From Rhopalosiphum padi (Eukaryota > Arthropoda > Insecta > Hemiptera > Aphididae), in NCBI RefSeq assembly GCF_020882245.1, contig NC_083599.1:6014001-6078000 (forward strand): a stretch of DNA of 64,000 nt. Direction: 5' to 3'. Shown piece by piece: positions 27,248 to 41,500 of the stretch (position 1 is the stretch's first letter; each line of letters opens with the position of its first letter). Both the position numbers and the translations under genes were made by a program. Under the pieces are notes generated by a model, which was not told the DNA's origin, did no database searches, and saw nothing but the letters and a program-made list of their open reading frames with translations.

Positions 27248-28700
27248 ATGATGTATCCTGTAAAGTGAATTACATTTACAGTTTACGCACAGTATACTCG
27301 ACACCTTTTATATTAAATATATTATAATAATATACTTTCGACTTGGTAACATTATTGTAACGTACGGTAGGTACCTACGGCCTAAGTCATTCAATATATG
27401 CGTATACATATAAAATATATAATAATATTATATTATAACATATTATATGGTGCAGTTAATGTTATATATATAAATTATTTTAATATTATATACGTATATA
27501 GCCGCGTATTTTCCACCTCTTTCCGTACGTCCGTCCGTTAGCGATCGACCGTCAGCCTCCGCCGTAACGATAGGATGAAACGGTTTATTTATTTTTTTTT
27601 TTTAGGTGTCCCTACCTGTCTATCTACCTACACACATACACTTCCATAGATACATGCCGACTGTACAACGTACAGCCACTGATAGACAGTGACTATATTA
27701 TATACACTGAAAAAAGCCGCATACTATTAGAATTTTATATGTATGTATATACTAGATTATTACTCGTCACATTCCATTGACACGCGTTCTGCTCGAAGAC
27801 ACGTAAAAATTGCTCTCCACGCGCGTTAAGCGCAACGCGTTTTTCCGTATATATTTAGCAATGAAAATGTATAGTGTCCACGCGAGGGTGACTGCCGTTG
27901 TTGTGTAGATTATTCGTTTAAATTCGTCTGAATCACGATCGCGTGTTTATGTTTTAAAAATGACAATTAGTACATGGATAATAAAGTATGGTATGTTATA
28001 AGTAAGGTATGGGGCTCAGAAATGCACGAGATTTGTCGAGAGCAATCATAAGACATGATTCAGAGCGTAGCACAGTTTATCTGTAAACCGTAATCGAAAT
28101 ATTTTCATCAGAGACCCATATGGGTCGTTGGTATTCTTTCAATCTCACTTTTCTGCTTTTACTGGATTTTCTAGAAAACTATTGCAAAAGGACGTTTTAA
28201 AAATGACCTCTTTAGTAGTTTAGTACCAACCGTGTCCAATTACCACTCTTATTTATGGAGTTTGAAACTTTCCGAGCACCCTTTGTGCGCGCAAAAGTAT
28301 TAACAGAGTAAAGAAAAATATAATAAAACACGTCATATTGTGTAAGACCGATATATGTGGTGCAGAGCTGCAGCGTCCCCGCACCGTTCCAAATCTAATA
28401 ATATTCTTAGACCCATATAGACGTGGTCGTATGAATTTCCGGGCAAACATTTTTTCCACTCCACTCTTCTCCGGCATTCAAGTTGAAAATATGACCAAAG
28501 TAGTAGTACAACATTATGAGGTATCTAAAATACTACGTCTCTATACATCTTTCAAGTTTCAATAAAATTGTTCGTCTCGTATATATATATATTCGAATTC
28601 AATAAACATACATCGTGTATGGTATATAATATAATAATTGAATTATTGTGAAAAGCTAGCGCACGCCGCATAGTATTATTATATTCTCCTTAGACGGATT
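27248..28700. other. Intronic stretch with small CpG-rich spots
   Basis: Short CpG-rich spots occur at 27500-27580 and 27780-27900. No protein-like frame, RNA gene or paired repeat was seen. Confidence 0.35.
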
Positions 28701-28763
28701 TTGATCCCAATAGTACGCGGGCTAAGAACCAGCTAAACACAATTTCGTCGTGCCCCGGAGCTC

Positions 28764-28802
<39 letters not shown>

Positions 28803-29270
28803 TGTGGGTACGACTGCAGTGGTACGAATATACATGTATAGAATACACTACACGTGATATTATATACATGTGATTTGTGTTTCGATAAGAACTGAAGAGA
28901 TCCGACGGAGCTGTCGTCGCCGTCGGTTGTCGCGTGACAAACGCGCACGCACGGACACATACGCGCGTGCACATGTCCGCAAGTGTGTAGGGAGAAAAAA
29001 AAGGGAAAAAGAAAAAACCCTGCAGATTTCAATCGATTACACATCGCCCGGCCGTCTAGGTCTGCACTTCCTGCTATCGTCGGCAGTGGTGGCTGTGGAT
29101 CCTATTCACCTCCCGTCCCACGAACCCCACACGCGTACGCCCCTCATCCGACACCCCACCGATACACACACCTCCGTCCGCCCCGACAACACGTTTATAC
29201 GGTCTTCCGGGCATAATATATATATATATTATATACGGCTTAAGTTTTACGTCCACCGTCGATTATAATA
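28700..29270. promoter_or_regulatory. CpG-rich patch with TG repeat
   Basis: A GC-rich block (28890-29215) follows a TG microsatellite (28771-28796). It includes inverted CGGACA/TGTCCG at 28954-28979. Open frames on both strands up to 132 codons are rich in His, Thr, Arg and Pro and look like composition effects. Possible regulatory island; the call rests on composition only. Confidence 0.25.
28771..28796. repeat. TG microsatellite
   Basis: About thirteen TG units, followed by GAGAGAGTGTG. Confidence 0.9.
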
Positions 29271-29271
29271 T

Positions 29272-29631
29272 ACAGGGTGATTCACCGAGTATCGTTCACC
29301 CCATATTATTTACTAGATAATATATTTATTTAAATTATGGTTGTTGAAATTTTTAATATATGTGCTTATTCTACTTACTATATTGAAGACAATTGTACAC
29401 AAAGTTAAATAATTTGAAAAGGATACGTTCAAACTTTGATTTTGAAATGCAACATGTTCAGAAAATGTATTCGTTAAATAATTAATTAAGGTAAAAAAGA
29501 AGGGCTCTTTTTTAAAATACAAAAGTTTGTATTTTCACAGGATATTTTTTAATTAGTATAAAAAAATCTAAGGAATTTTAAAATGCATTATTGAAAAAAA
29601 GGGACGAGTATGTCAGGTCAATCATTCTGTA
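29272..29631. mobile_element. MITE, ACAGGGTGATTCAC family (copy)
   Basis: The left end is ACAGGGTGATTCACCGAGTA and the right end read inward is ACAGAATGATTGACCTGACA, each bordered by TA. The interior of about 320 bp is AT-rich and non-coding, and includes ACAAAAGTTTGTA, shared in part with the copy at 7.6 kb. Confidence 0.65.
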
Positions 29632-29639
29632 TATACTCG

Positions 29640-32600
29640 TAATACACGTATAATGTTTATATATCACCTAACATATTCGTGACTGTACGATGCAAATCGG
29701 TGGTGGTATACTAATATATACGCACTTACGCTCACACATGACATATTCCTTTCCTGTTCTGGCTTATTTTTATAAACATTTACCTGTCACCATAAAACTG
29801 GTAATACAATTAATTTGTTTCTGTATACTATATATACTATATGACTTATTACTTTATTGGTTATATAAGATGATTTTATAGTTTTATTATTAAGAACCGA
29901 ATGGTATTAATCACGATAAATAAAATATACTTATACAAATATAAAAATATAATAGACCTATATAATACATCGGGGCATTGAGGAATCGAATACAATTATA
30001 GTCCAATTTTTTAATGGTAATATTAATAATAATAGTACAGTATATATATATAATGTTGAATAGATATAAAGTATATTATAATATAGTATTATATGTGAGG
30101 ATGCTGCAGATCATTAAATTACAAAATTATTTGTATCACAGTCAAAGTAGAAATTATATTCTTATCATCGAAACCGTTTTGTTTATTCTTTCCGTTGGCT
30201 GGTTTATACGTCACGAACACTGCAACGTCGTATCAGCAGTAGTCGTCCGGCCGCGGGTGATTTTATACGTCCGACTGCGGTAACCGTCTGCAGTTAATAT
30301 AATAATATATGACGCAGTGTCGGCGGGCTTTTCGAGGGGTGCAGTATAGTTGCCAGCTGGGGTGGGACGCTACCCCAGGCTACTGCCACATGACTCGTTT
30401 TCTAAACGTTTGGTAGTATACAATCGATCTCATGTAATATATAATTATAAATATTACAATAATATATAATTTTGTATTAGTCTAAGCGTGTTTAATATTT
30501 CACTACGAAACGTTAATAATCCACTGGTAGACTCTTTTTTTCCAATGTACATATCACACGGAATAATTGATAATTGTGATATTATTAATATTGCACACTA
30601 GAGAGTAGATATAAAGAACAGGTTAGTTATTAACTGAAAGTTAGCAAAGATCACAGCTTATATTACTGTTGCTTTTACGTAAATTTCAATTAAATAGATC
30701 TAAGCTTATATGAGTGAAGACGAGAAAAGTGAATTTTGAATTAAAAATGCAATTCATATGTTAAATATGTTCATATTAATATTTTTGAATATTTAGATTC
30801 TTAGGAAATTTAAAATATCTACTTTCGTCTATATTAGGTTAAAATTTAAACATAATATTTTCTCTGAATTTTAAGTACATATATATTTATTTGTCTATAT
30901 AGTAGGTATATCTGTTTTATTAAACTTAATGTATAAGACCTGTCCTAACCAAAGAAAGATAATACATTTCTTAAATTGTATAGTGATTTTAACATTTATA
31001 AGTATGGCCCTAACCTAGGTAGGGTGAACTTAACAGTTTCAAAAATCGAAATTTGAACAGATACATTACTCAGCGATGAAATAAGGTGAGTGCCGTCGAT
31101 GAATATACAATGTTTTCCCAAAATCTTTATATCCACAAACCATACGGCGGTGGTATCATCGTTCATAACGATTTTCCACATACTATATTGTACATGCAAT
31201 TTATATGTATGTATATATTATATAAAATGCGCGTATTATTCGCAAACAACCACGGATTATCGTACCACCCTTCCGTTACACATCGTACATATGCATATTA
31301 TGGCGTTTATATATTATATGTATACTAATATATGCGTGCGTGCATGTGTGCTTCTGTTTAAGCAAGACTCTTGCGGCGTCGGAACATTTTCATCATTTAA
31401 TTACGAAATTATTGCATGAAAGCATGAGTTCGACACGGATACACATTATTATTATTATTATACATCCTTTATAGCTGTATAATATTGTTTCGACTAAAAT
31501 GAACTTTTATTAATATATTTACGCTCTGAATTTAATTCTAAGTTTTTGTCTTATTAATTTTTTTATTAAGATGAAAAAAACATAAAACAACATAAATTTA
31601 CTGGTTATAATAATTATTTTCATTCCACGCCTTTAACGATTGAATACTGAATTTAATTATAAAAAAAATAAATATCCACTTTTTAAAACATTCGTGTATT
31701 TTATTTTATTTTTTAATAATTAATGCGATATTTTCTTTAATAGAATAAAAAAATTCTCAAATTCAAGAAAAAATTGATTATAATATTACAGCTTTCGTAT
31801 ACATATATTTGTTCATGTATCTTTTCTTTTATCACGTGGCCAATTTTGAATTGATATTTTTTGAAAAAATATCTAACCTAGTTAATTATCTAAGTAATTT
31901 TTTATCTTTAATCGGAGTGATTTTAAAACATTTTTGGGGCTTTACAAAGCATATATATGCCACTGATTTCACTTGATATCATTAATATGTTTTCTTCAGA
32001 GTATAATAAATTTCGATTATATACATAGTATGTATCTATTACCTACCTATAAATTCAACGACTTTGTGGTGTTGTCAATGCGTCTAACAAATTTAACAGA
32101 GTGCAACAGATTGAAGTTCATTATTGTTGTAGCCGAATTTTTCGCAAAATTTAAATTTAAAAATCTTAAGACGTTTAATACATTTTCAATATAATGTTAC
32201 CAAACGGTCTCACCTCCCACATATCGGCTCCTGTGCTTTTATTGTTGCGTATTCGTATATACTATATAAATATAAACTGTTAATAACATGCAACACACAC
32301 CGTATTTTATAAAACAGGAACTCATTATTATATGATGGCATTTGTCAGTGGTGTTATAGAAACAAAATGCAAATCTTTGTTGAAATAAATTTAAAAACTC
32401 GCAATAAAAACATTAGTGTGGCGTTTTCCACTTCAAATGTTTCTGAGTAAAGGTATGCATTAACATATTTTATTACAATAGTCTCGATGAAAAATTATGA
32501 TCCTATAAAACCAAATACTATTTCGTATTATCAATGTATCAAAATCGCTTATTTTTAAAATGTCAACTATAATTTGTATTTATTTTAGTAAAACTGGGTA

Positions 32601-34400
32601 TCACATTTTTTTTGGTAGTGTCTTGGAAAATAATGAGTAGCTAAATATATATTATACAATATTATGTCAAATAGACGTGGGCCTACTTGTTTGGCAAATG
32701 ACACTGCTATTTTATGCGATTACTTTTCCCTTCTCCTACATGCACAGACACGCAAAATATGTATTTAAATAACAAGGCATCTGAATTTAGTTGAAATTTA
32801 TAATATATAGGTATATCATCTACAAGAAAAAAATAATATATTTTAAATAATCCTCGTTAGATACCTAGTAGATACAAATAGTGAATATTATACTAAATGT
32901 TCTCGAAAAACAAAAAATATGTTCAAAACACATACCTATAATAAGACTCCGGGTCTGCGCATGTCCGTTTTTCGTATAATAAGTATATAGACATTTTGTT
33001 ATAAAAATATATAATTACACCAATCACTGCAGCCGAAATATTTATAAAACCTTAAGTACACGTCGTGTCATCCTGCACAATTTTAATAAAAAAAAATACT
33101 AAGCCAGTTACAAAAATCGATTTAATTAGTACATTGCACAGTAGGTACTATACGGAGGTACATTCACTAAAATCTAAACGTGTGTATTTAATAATATTTT
33201 ATTATATTAGAGGTTTATTTATTATACATATTTTATACAACAGTATTCGTCGAATCGGATATGTTTTTACGCCACTTGTCTCGTTATGGCATTCGTAGAA
33301 TTTGTCATCTCTTCGATCACAGTGCGCCCCCCCCCTGGCCACTGTATGGACCCTCCACTTTTACGTACAGTGTACACGGGTTGCCATACTTCTCGAAACT
33401 CTGAAAAACTCTATTCACTGTACCAATTTCGCAAAACCCATGATCATCCTGCATATATTTAAGTATTTAAAAGAATAAAAATAATAATAAATCAGTTTAA
33501 TAGTGTTTAAAGATGGTAGTTACAACTGCAGGTATCATTAAAATGGTTGAACAGCTTTGAACGAACAATTATATCAATCAGTCGGTATATTTTTTTTTCT
33601 AATTTACTATTAGTAAAACATTACTGGTCAATTACTGCAATGATATGAAAAGTATTTTTATAATAGCATATAAAAATATATGGGTAGTTTTTATTTTCAA
33701 TAAATTAAATTTCTTAAAGTCGTCCTTGTAAGTTCGTAGTTTCGATATTATGGAAATGGATTTATTTTGTCTTATCAACAGCATTAGCTGTCACTACAAT
33801 AATATAATAACATTTTATTGTAATATCGTAATATACCAGATTGCACGGTGACTTGCGTCCTATAGTCATTGGGACGCATCTTACATTCCGTAGCATTGGA
33901 ATTTCCAATCAATATTTTTTTCGGGAAGTATGTAACACATTATGCAGCCCGCCTGACTTTTACATTCTTTTATACTCTCTGTAAAAGTTTTACACATATA
34001 ATACATTATACTGTTACTCCAATGAATTCCGGGATTTGATATATTTCAAACCGAAATACGAGATATATATTTCCAGTCTCTCCGGGAATCTTTTTTTTAT
34101 AGAAATATTGGTAGCTACTGAGAATTATTGTATTCTCTTTAGTCGATTTTCACACTACAATAAGTTGTGTTTCGTGTTCTTTTTACAATGTCACCCCAGA
34201 TACCAAGAATATTATAAGGTATTTATTAAGCGTTTACGTATAACTGTATAAGAGATGCTGTATTGCTTTATGAAGTGTTTTTGGGTGTTTCTCATTTTGT
34301 GTCAGTGAGTGAAAACGAAAACAAATTTACGGCATTTTATGAATTCGAGATAGGTATAATTATACTATATTTTGTTTAATTGTATAAACTTATCATCACG
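29640..34400. other. AT-rich intronic stretch with two GC-rich relics
   Basis: Holds a GC hairpin at 30.36 kb and a C9 run inside CAGTG/CACTG at 33320-33344, the latter like an eroded transposon end. No gene recognised. Confidence 0.4.
30355..30381. repeat. GC-rich hairpin
   Basis: AGCTGGGGT at 30355-30363 pairs with ACCCCAGGCT at 30372-30381 with one bulged base and an 8-base loop. It lies in a GC-rich spot (30300-30410) that may be a transposon relic. Confidence 0.5.
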
Positions 34401-34404
34401 ATAA

Positions 34405-34702
34405 GTGATAATAGTGTATTATGTCATCTATTATCATCCCCAATATAATAAAGATGTCGAGTTGATGCAATATTACATATTTTTATATTTTTGTAAATTC
34501 AATTAACTCGTTTAAATTTTTATTTATGCACATCAAAATTTAAAAAAAATTATCGTTTAAATAATTTACAGTAAAATAAGGATAGTTTCTATTTAATTCT
34601 AATTTTTAAAACAGAATTTCTTATCGCCACTTAAGAATTTTAATAAATGTATTATTAAATGTAAAGACGTGGGTCAGTGTGCTTCGTGAATCATCCTGTA
34701 TA
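34405..34702. mobile_element. MITE, ACAGGGTGATTCAC family (left end eroded)
   Basis: The right end, read inward, is ACAGGATGATTCACGAAGCA and is followed outward by TA. The interior contains AATAATTTACAGTAAAATA, shared with the copy at 7.6 kb. The left end is degraded; only ATCATCCCCAATA at about 34433 recalls the family. Confidence 0.5.
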
Positions 34703-35170
34703 TAATATATGTATATATATGTACCTATACATAGGTTTATAAATAGACAAGTCGTCTGTTTGGAGGGGTCTTTAGTATATAGACGCTACGATAATAATAA
34801 TGCATAATGTCCGATTTTAATGTGACATCTGTATCTCGTGACTTCCGAGTCATGACCGAATAGAGAACTTATTTATTTCGTAGGGTCGCAATAGTACGTT
34901 CACATATATTTAATATTATTATACCAAAATGTCTGCGGTCTACACCCTATATACTAAAAACTACGTCACCGTGAAAACGATCGTTAGGCGATAAGTCTAA
35001 ATATATCGTAACAATGACATTTATGCAGTATTATATATACATTATGTCATTATATACAATGTCCTACAAATGGTCCGTCACAAAATGTTTTGAATACTGT
35101 AAAATACGAAAATTATTTTAATGATTAGATCTAGTTTTCGAACTTCCTTAGTTTCGTTACACATTCCAGA

Positions 35171-35560
35171 AAAGGTTTAAGGATGAGAGTATAAAGTTAA
35201 TCTGTGCTAGTAATTCGGTAGAGTCTATTATATAATACCATTAATAAAACGCCTGAGAAAAGTTAAAGTACCTCCAAACCTCATTTTAACTAAAATATTC
35301 AACCCAAGCCGGTACACAACTGGTAAAAAGTCTTGTTTTGAGTGATCGATTTTTAATATAAACGTTGCAAAGTTAAGAAATTTGCGTCGAACGCATTTTA
35401 CTTCATTCATACTGCAAAAAGTAAATTGATTCCATACAACGGCTCCATACTCCAAAATATACATGTATTCCATTTTATAGGAGTCGTTTAAATTAATCAA
35501 AATCTCTTCTTATAAAACCTAATGCTTTTAATACTTTATAACACATTTTAATATGTAAAT
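35171..35560 (-). pseudogene. Decayed LINE (non-LTR retrotransposon) reverse-transcriptase fragment
   Basis: Read on the minus strand, this encodes the C-terminal, post-polymerase part of a non-LTR retrotransposon reverse transcriptase, of the type common in aphid and other arthropod LINEs (Jockey/CR1-like). Recognisable pieces in order are KVLKALGFIRRDFD, YILEYGAVVWNQFTF, VRRKFLNFATFILKIDHS, DFLPVVYRLGL, LRRFINGII and DSTELLAQINF. The first and last pieces lie in different frames from the 90-codon open core (35228-35500), so there are at least two frameshifts. The catalytic YADD region and the endonuclease are absent. It is a truncated, inactive relic, inserted antisense to CadN. Family assignment is by motif recognition only. 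Confidence 0.75.
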
Positions 35561-38500
35561 ATTACATTAAAATTTTGTGTATTTTATTAATGCAATATTA
35601 TGCTATAACCATTATATATATTAGTTTATTACATTTTGTAATATTTTATAACTAATGATATTTCAATCAATTTCAATATTATAATTCTTTTAAATTTTAG
35701 CTATACATTTTACATGATACAATATTTTAATGAAGCTCATACAAACAAAATATAAATAGCAGTGTCATTATTTTATTGATAACTTGTTACTTTAAATGTA
35801 ATGAAGAGTTATTGTAACTGTAAATTGTAACCTGCAGATACTACTAATCGAGTAACTCACCCATCTATGTTCATAATTTATAATATATTATAAAGAAATA
35901 TAAATAATATTTGTAGTGATCTATTTTTGACTTGTTATATGCTTATATGTTTTCAGTCAATTTTTCAGAATATTTGGCTAACTCTGCACATTTACTTATC
36001 CAAACGTTAAAACTGTTCGTTCAATTTTCAATACTTACATATCAATATTAAAAGTATTCATCAAATGTAACCTGCATCGTGATATACGCGGTCAAATATA
36101 TGGATTGTAAATAACCTAAGCCCAAAGCATCAGCGTGTGGATAAAAAAAAAATGGTTTAGTTGCAGGTCATGAAGGATTTCTGTATAGGCTACAATATAG
36201 TCTCTAAAACTCATACTGTTTTTATGTACAATGACGTGTACACTACGTGAATATTAACAATACATTAATATTAATATGGGTTCCTACCGTGTTATTTAAT
36301 GATGAGTGTAATACAGGTATACATTATATCCACCTAAACAACCCTAAAATTATTATCGTCATCATCATCGGGAATGTGGCACCATCAGTGGTGAATTTGA
36401 TCGAAGTTCAAATAAGCATTAATTATTGCGTTCATCATTGTGACGTTATGTTTAGTATCCGTAGCTATATAATGTTATGATTTAATATGAAATAGTTAAT
36501 TTTCCAGTCGATTATTATTCACGACACGTCACACTGTCACGCGCGTAACTTGCTTATATATATACATATCATATACCTACGATTTATTATACCTGCAGTA
36601 GCCGTGGTGGATTTAGAAATTAACTAACAGGGTGGGGGTGCTAAACTCAATATATAAGTACGCTTATAAGTTATAAGTCATATAAATTGAATATTTACAG
36701 CTATAAAAAGTGGTTAATATAATACGCATTATATAGCATATTTTAAATGCCTCCAACTACTGTTAAATACTAAAGTAGGTATGACTATATATTTAAAAAA
36801 TTATATACCTAAGTTTAATATCTAATGGACTAGAAAATTGGATCTTTTAAATAATATACTGTAATGGGAAGGGGCAATAGGCTAAAACCCTCATAAACCA
36901 CGCCTTGTTTTCGTCAAACGTGCTTGTTTTGTAGTTGGTTTGATCAGTAAATCTTTTCGTTTTTATATTAGTCGTTAACATATTAAAAAATTATATACGA
37001 CTAGTATAATTATTCAAACGTCAAATTTTGAATAACGTGCAGCTATAATGCGCCATCTAAATAGCTATATAAACATTATATATATATATATATATATAAT
37101 TATTATACATACAATAGTATATATATATAGTTAAGTAGTTTATAAAGGGATTGGCTATTTCCGCGAGAATGAATTACACGGCAATATTAATGCCAAACCG
37201 CGAGCAAGATTGGTACTTTATATCAATCAGATAAAACGTATCGAACGTGTTTAATAATATAACATAGCTATGAACTATTCGTTCGTTCTAATATACGAGC
37301 CACATCACAAGTTGTGATACCTACCTAAAAATGCACGTGTATTGTGTGCCCGTATTTTAACAGTAAAATACTAAAGAGGGAATTTCAATTATTAATCTAT
37401 CTATTACAGAACAAAGTCTAGAAGCATATATGTTAAGTGTAATAAAGTATTTTGAAAATTAACCTTTATTTTATTAATTTGCTGGAGAAAACGTTGTTAT
37501 AATTATAAAAAAGATAAAATTAATAACACGTTAAGATCTATCAACTAATAAATTGAAAATATTACCATTTTAACAATGATTTATAATTGATTCAGGTAAA
37601 TTATGTTATATTTATGTTCTTTAAATTTTTTCTATCTTATACAAATGAAAAAAAAAACAGCATGTAAAACATTGTTGATTATATATTTTTTGAAATATCA
37701 AATAATTTTATTGCAATGGGTGATTAAATTACTTTAAGCTTGTACGCGGCTAATTATGAATCTTACCAAAATTGATTTTAATAACTATGTCTACTGTGAA
37801 TTAAAAAGGTGTTTTGCTACATTAAAAATAATTAAATTATATCAAATTAAATTTGTACGTATTTAATTTGTATTAGGAAAGAATTATTAACATTAGTGAT
37901 GCTGTTCAAAGACATTTTTTAATGAGTATAATTTATTTGAATCATATAATCATAGAACAGTTTGCCAATATTCCAATGGATTTGTATGTAAAATTCATAT
38001 GTAAACATATTTAATTTTTACTTATTTACTAAATTGTATTAGCTGCAACACTGCTATTTGTTGTAAAAATGGATACAATTTACAACAGATAATATTATAA
38101 TAATTATAAATAATTAATAAATCTCAACTCGAACTATATAATAACATTTTAAATTTTGATTTGGCTAAATTATTTTTTTAAATTGATTTTTGCAATAATT
38201 AAACACCGCCCAATTTGAACATCATAAGCCACCACCGAATCCACAACTTCATTTATGAGTGCAACACATAATATTATTGTCGTCTTACAACAATATAAAT
38301 TATGATATATTCACGACGGCTCACACGGTCCATGGACATGACTTTTTATATCGTATATGGCTATAAATGTGCGTACCTACCTATATACACGAGTGTGTTA
38401 ATATACCCGACTATAACTATAGCGACTGCATCAGCACTGTAACGGTATAGCTGCGGGAAGGAACATATTATAAGCGCCAACGGGAATACTTACATGATTA

Positions 38501-41500
38501 TTATCATTATCGTTATTATTATGTGTTTGTTACGTCGGATTCCTTTCGGTATTTCTCTTTTCGGCGATCACGATTGCGGTGCGAACGATACTATCTGAAC
38601 GATAAATGTTATCCAGCATCTGTGGTAGAACGTCAATGCGTATTATAATGATTATTATACCAGCGAAATTTCTTATATACACCTACCTATACGTCATATG
38701 AAATGATACATGATTAAGTAACGTCATAGACTCACCAGTTATAGAGGTACCTACGTATAATATAATTATGATATAATAATAATAATAATAGTTTGCATTA
38801 TGGTAATATAATAACGATAATAATTATATAATTGATGGGACAGAGTTGGATAGCACATCTGGTTGGTCGGTAGTTCATATTATTATGTTATATTGTACGA
38901 TATTGCAGTAGAAAAATTATGCACATTGTATCATACGACGTGTACTATATAGCCACAGTGCCGTATTATGACTTGTAGATATAGGTAAGCATTAAGTACT
39001 TAAATTTGAGGCGGGATTGCCCGCCGCCGATGTCATCCCTATCCGAATATTTTACAAATTATAATGTATCCTTTATCCTGTATTTAACTGAAAATATGCC
39101 CATTAACTCTATATAGAAATCTCTAACCGGTCATTATTAGGGATGTTTTATAACATGTGCGATGTATACGATTTTTGTCCTGACAAAAAAAAATAAGTTT
39201 ACACAAATTATGTGCTAATGAATTTAAATTTAAATTTTTTTTCTATTACAATATTATATTATATATTATATTTTGCACAAGAATAAAAGATGTTGTTTCG
39301 CTATATTTATAAGTTATAACTAAAGTAAATTAAACGTAAAAAAAAATAATAATAATAATTACGTATTTGTCAACAATTTAAATCAAACTATTTTTAAACA
39401 TTTACTTTTCCTCAGGATACAGCACGCGTCTTAACAAAACTTGTTAATTAATATTACAAATATCCACTTTAATAAAAGCTTTAGAGGAAAAATTGGCGAT
39501 GTTTTCCTCTTGTTTCAATACTTTTCCAAAACAGTAGTTTGGCGAACAAAAACCGATCAAATATTCATCGCCTTTGAGGTTCGACAAGAGAACATATTAA
39601 TATTGTAATATATATTATAGTATATACTGCACGCGCGCACGTCTATGACGTTATTTTAGTTAGGTATAATCATTTTACCATAGAAATATAAAACGATCGA
39701 ACAGTTTTATTACGATAGCGTACGCGAAGACCTCTCTATATTATATTTTAATATTATGTATTGCATTCGTCCTGATATGTATTAAATCGAAAAAGAAACT
39801 AAACAATACGTGTAGAATAAAACGAAACCATTAAGGTTTTTTTGAGAACGACGAAAAATATTTGACTGCTTAATGGTAGTTTAGACGTAAGTAACTATAC
39901 ACGACGTTTTTTTTCTACTATATACACGAACAACTTTTAAATAATCTAAAAGATGTTTACATAAACTCTCAAAAGCACAGTAACGTTTTTTTAAAAATAA
40001 ATTGTATTTAAATTATTATAAAGTAAACGTTTAAAGTTTAAATAGGGTACAATAATTATAAAAATTATATTTTGAAATAACGAAGTTAAGCGTTAGGATA
40101 AGTGTATAATTGGATTTGTTTTTCATTAATAATGATTATATAATTGTATAATATTTTTCATTCTGTGTGTCAGTTTTACAATTAATATGTGTAGGTGTAC
40201 CTTCAGTAAATAATAATAATAAAAATATAATTAAAATAGCGTTTTAATTCAATTTTTCCTATCTGTGTTACAATAAAGCACTCAATGTAGCACATTATAA
40301 TATACATTTTAGCTGTACAAATTGCAGTGAAATTATAGTAATATTTTAATTTACTTTTATTTCAATTAGGTACGTAACAAAATGCATTATGCTATTAATC
40401 AACTTACTTCGTACTTATAAACATTCAACATTACACACCGTTCTATCGATAAGACTAAAATGTTTTATTTCGCTTGAATTAAATCTCATTTTATGAATTG
40501 TTGATATTGAATGAGCTTACTTACAAAGGTTATTATTTTATACTTTTATTTCAAACGATTTATCTTTTCAGTGAAAATATTATTCATGTCGTCGTTGTTA
40601 TAGACAAGTAAGTTAATATCCTACTCACACATTGTTTAGGAAATTTGTAATAAATATTTTATCGAGACAAAAAGGAAAACTCGATAACAGTGCACGGTAA
40701 AGCTTCGTTACGCGTTGAGAGCGGTTCGAGTATTACAACGTTGTTCGAAAATAATATGGGGTATGAAAATAATAATTATTTACAATATAATATAAACTTT
40801 AAGTCATTAAACGTCGATTGGTAAGCTGTAAAATTGTTCGCAAACATCGGTACTGTAGTACAATGAAACGTTTGTCTCAACTCTCAATGCCCGGCAGTAA
40901 GTTGTTCGTTAATACACAGTGTTCACGTGAATAAAACGGCGTAAGAACTTATTAATATCGGTACCTACCTATTAAATAAATGCCAACAAAAGGATACCTT
41001 ATAATTTTTAATACAATAACATCATTCATTTTGTATGCATTCGAAATAAACCTCGGTGTAATAATGATAATAGTAATAAAAACTGTTTATATATATTATT
41101 CATAAAAGCGTATTTAATTATGTTTCCCGCAGGTAGTAATAAACTGCCGTAAAACGAACTTAATGCCATTCATAATGTATAATAATATACGAGACTGTTC
41201 ATACATTATTTCGTGTTAAATTATTTAAATTCACAGCCATCGTAATGTACATCGTAATAATATTTCCGTGTTTAAGTGCGCTATAATAGGTTACATATAC
41301 ACAAATTATAGTCACTAAATGACAATCATAAAAAAAAGTAATAATAATATTATTTTAGGACAGGCTTTTAAAGATTTTTCAAGTACCTATAGGTGTGCAT
41401 AACATGCGTCAGCCCATTTACTCAAATACTCGATACCGAATAAAACCAGTAGCGTACACTTTTTACTCCATAAAATAATAAACCGAAAATAGTAATAATA

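Noticed and set aside
28870..29268. 132-codon plus-strand frame with a short hydrophobic run that could pass for a signal peptide
   Set aside because: The preceding residues are Arg/Thr-rich from CpG and AC repeats, the frame on the other strand is equally open, and it runs out into a TA repeat.
31082..31095. AAGGTGAGTGCC as an exon donor in the long intron
   Set aside because: There is no open cadherin-like frame and no acceptor with a pyrimidine tract upstream at exon distance.
33320..33344. CAGTG-C9-TGGCCACTG as a complete small element
   Set aside because: Only 25 bases between the ends; more likely one eroded transposon end with a C run.
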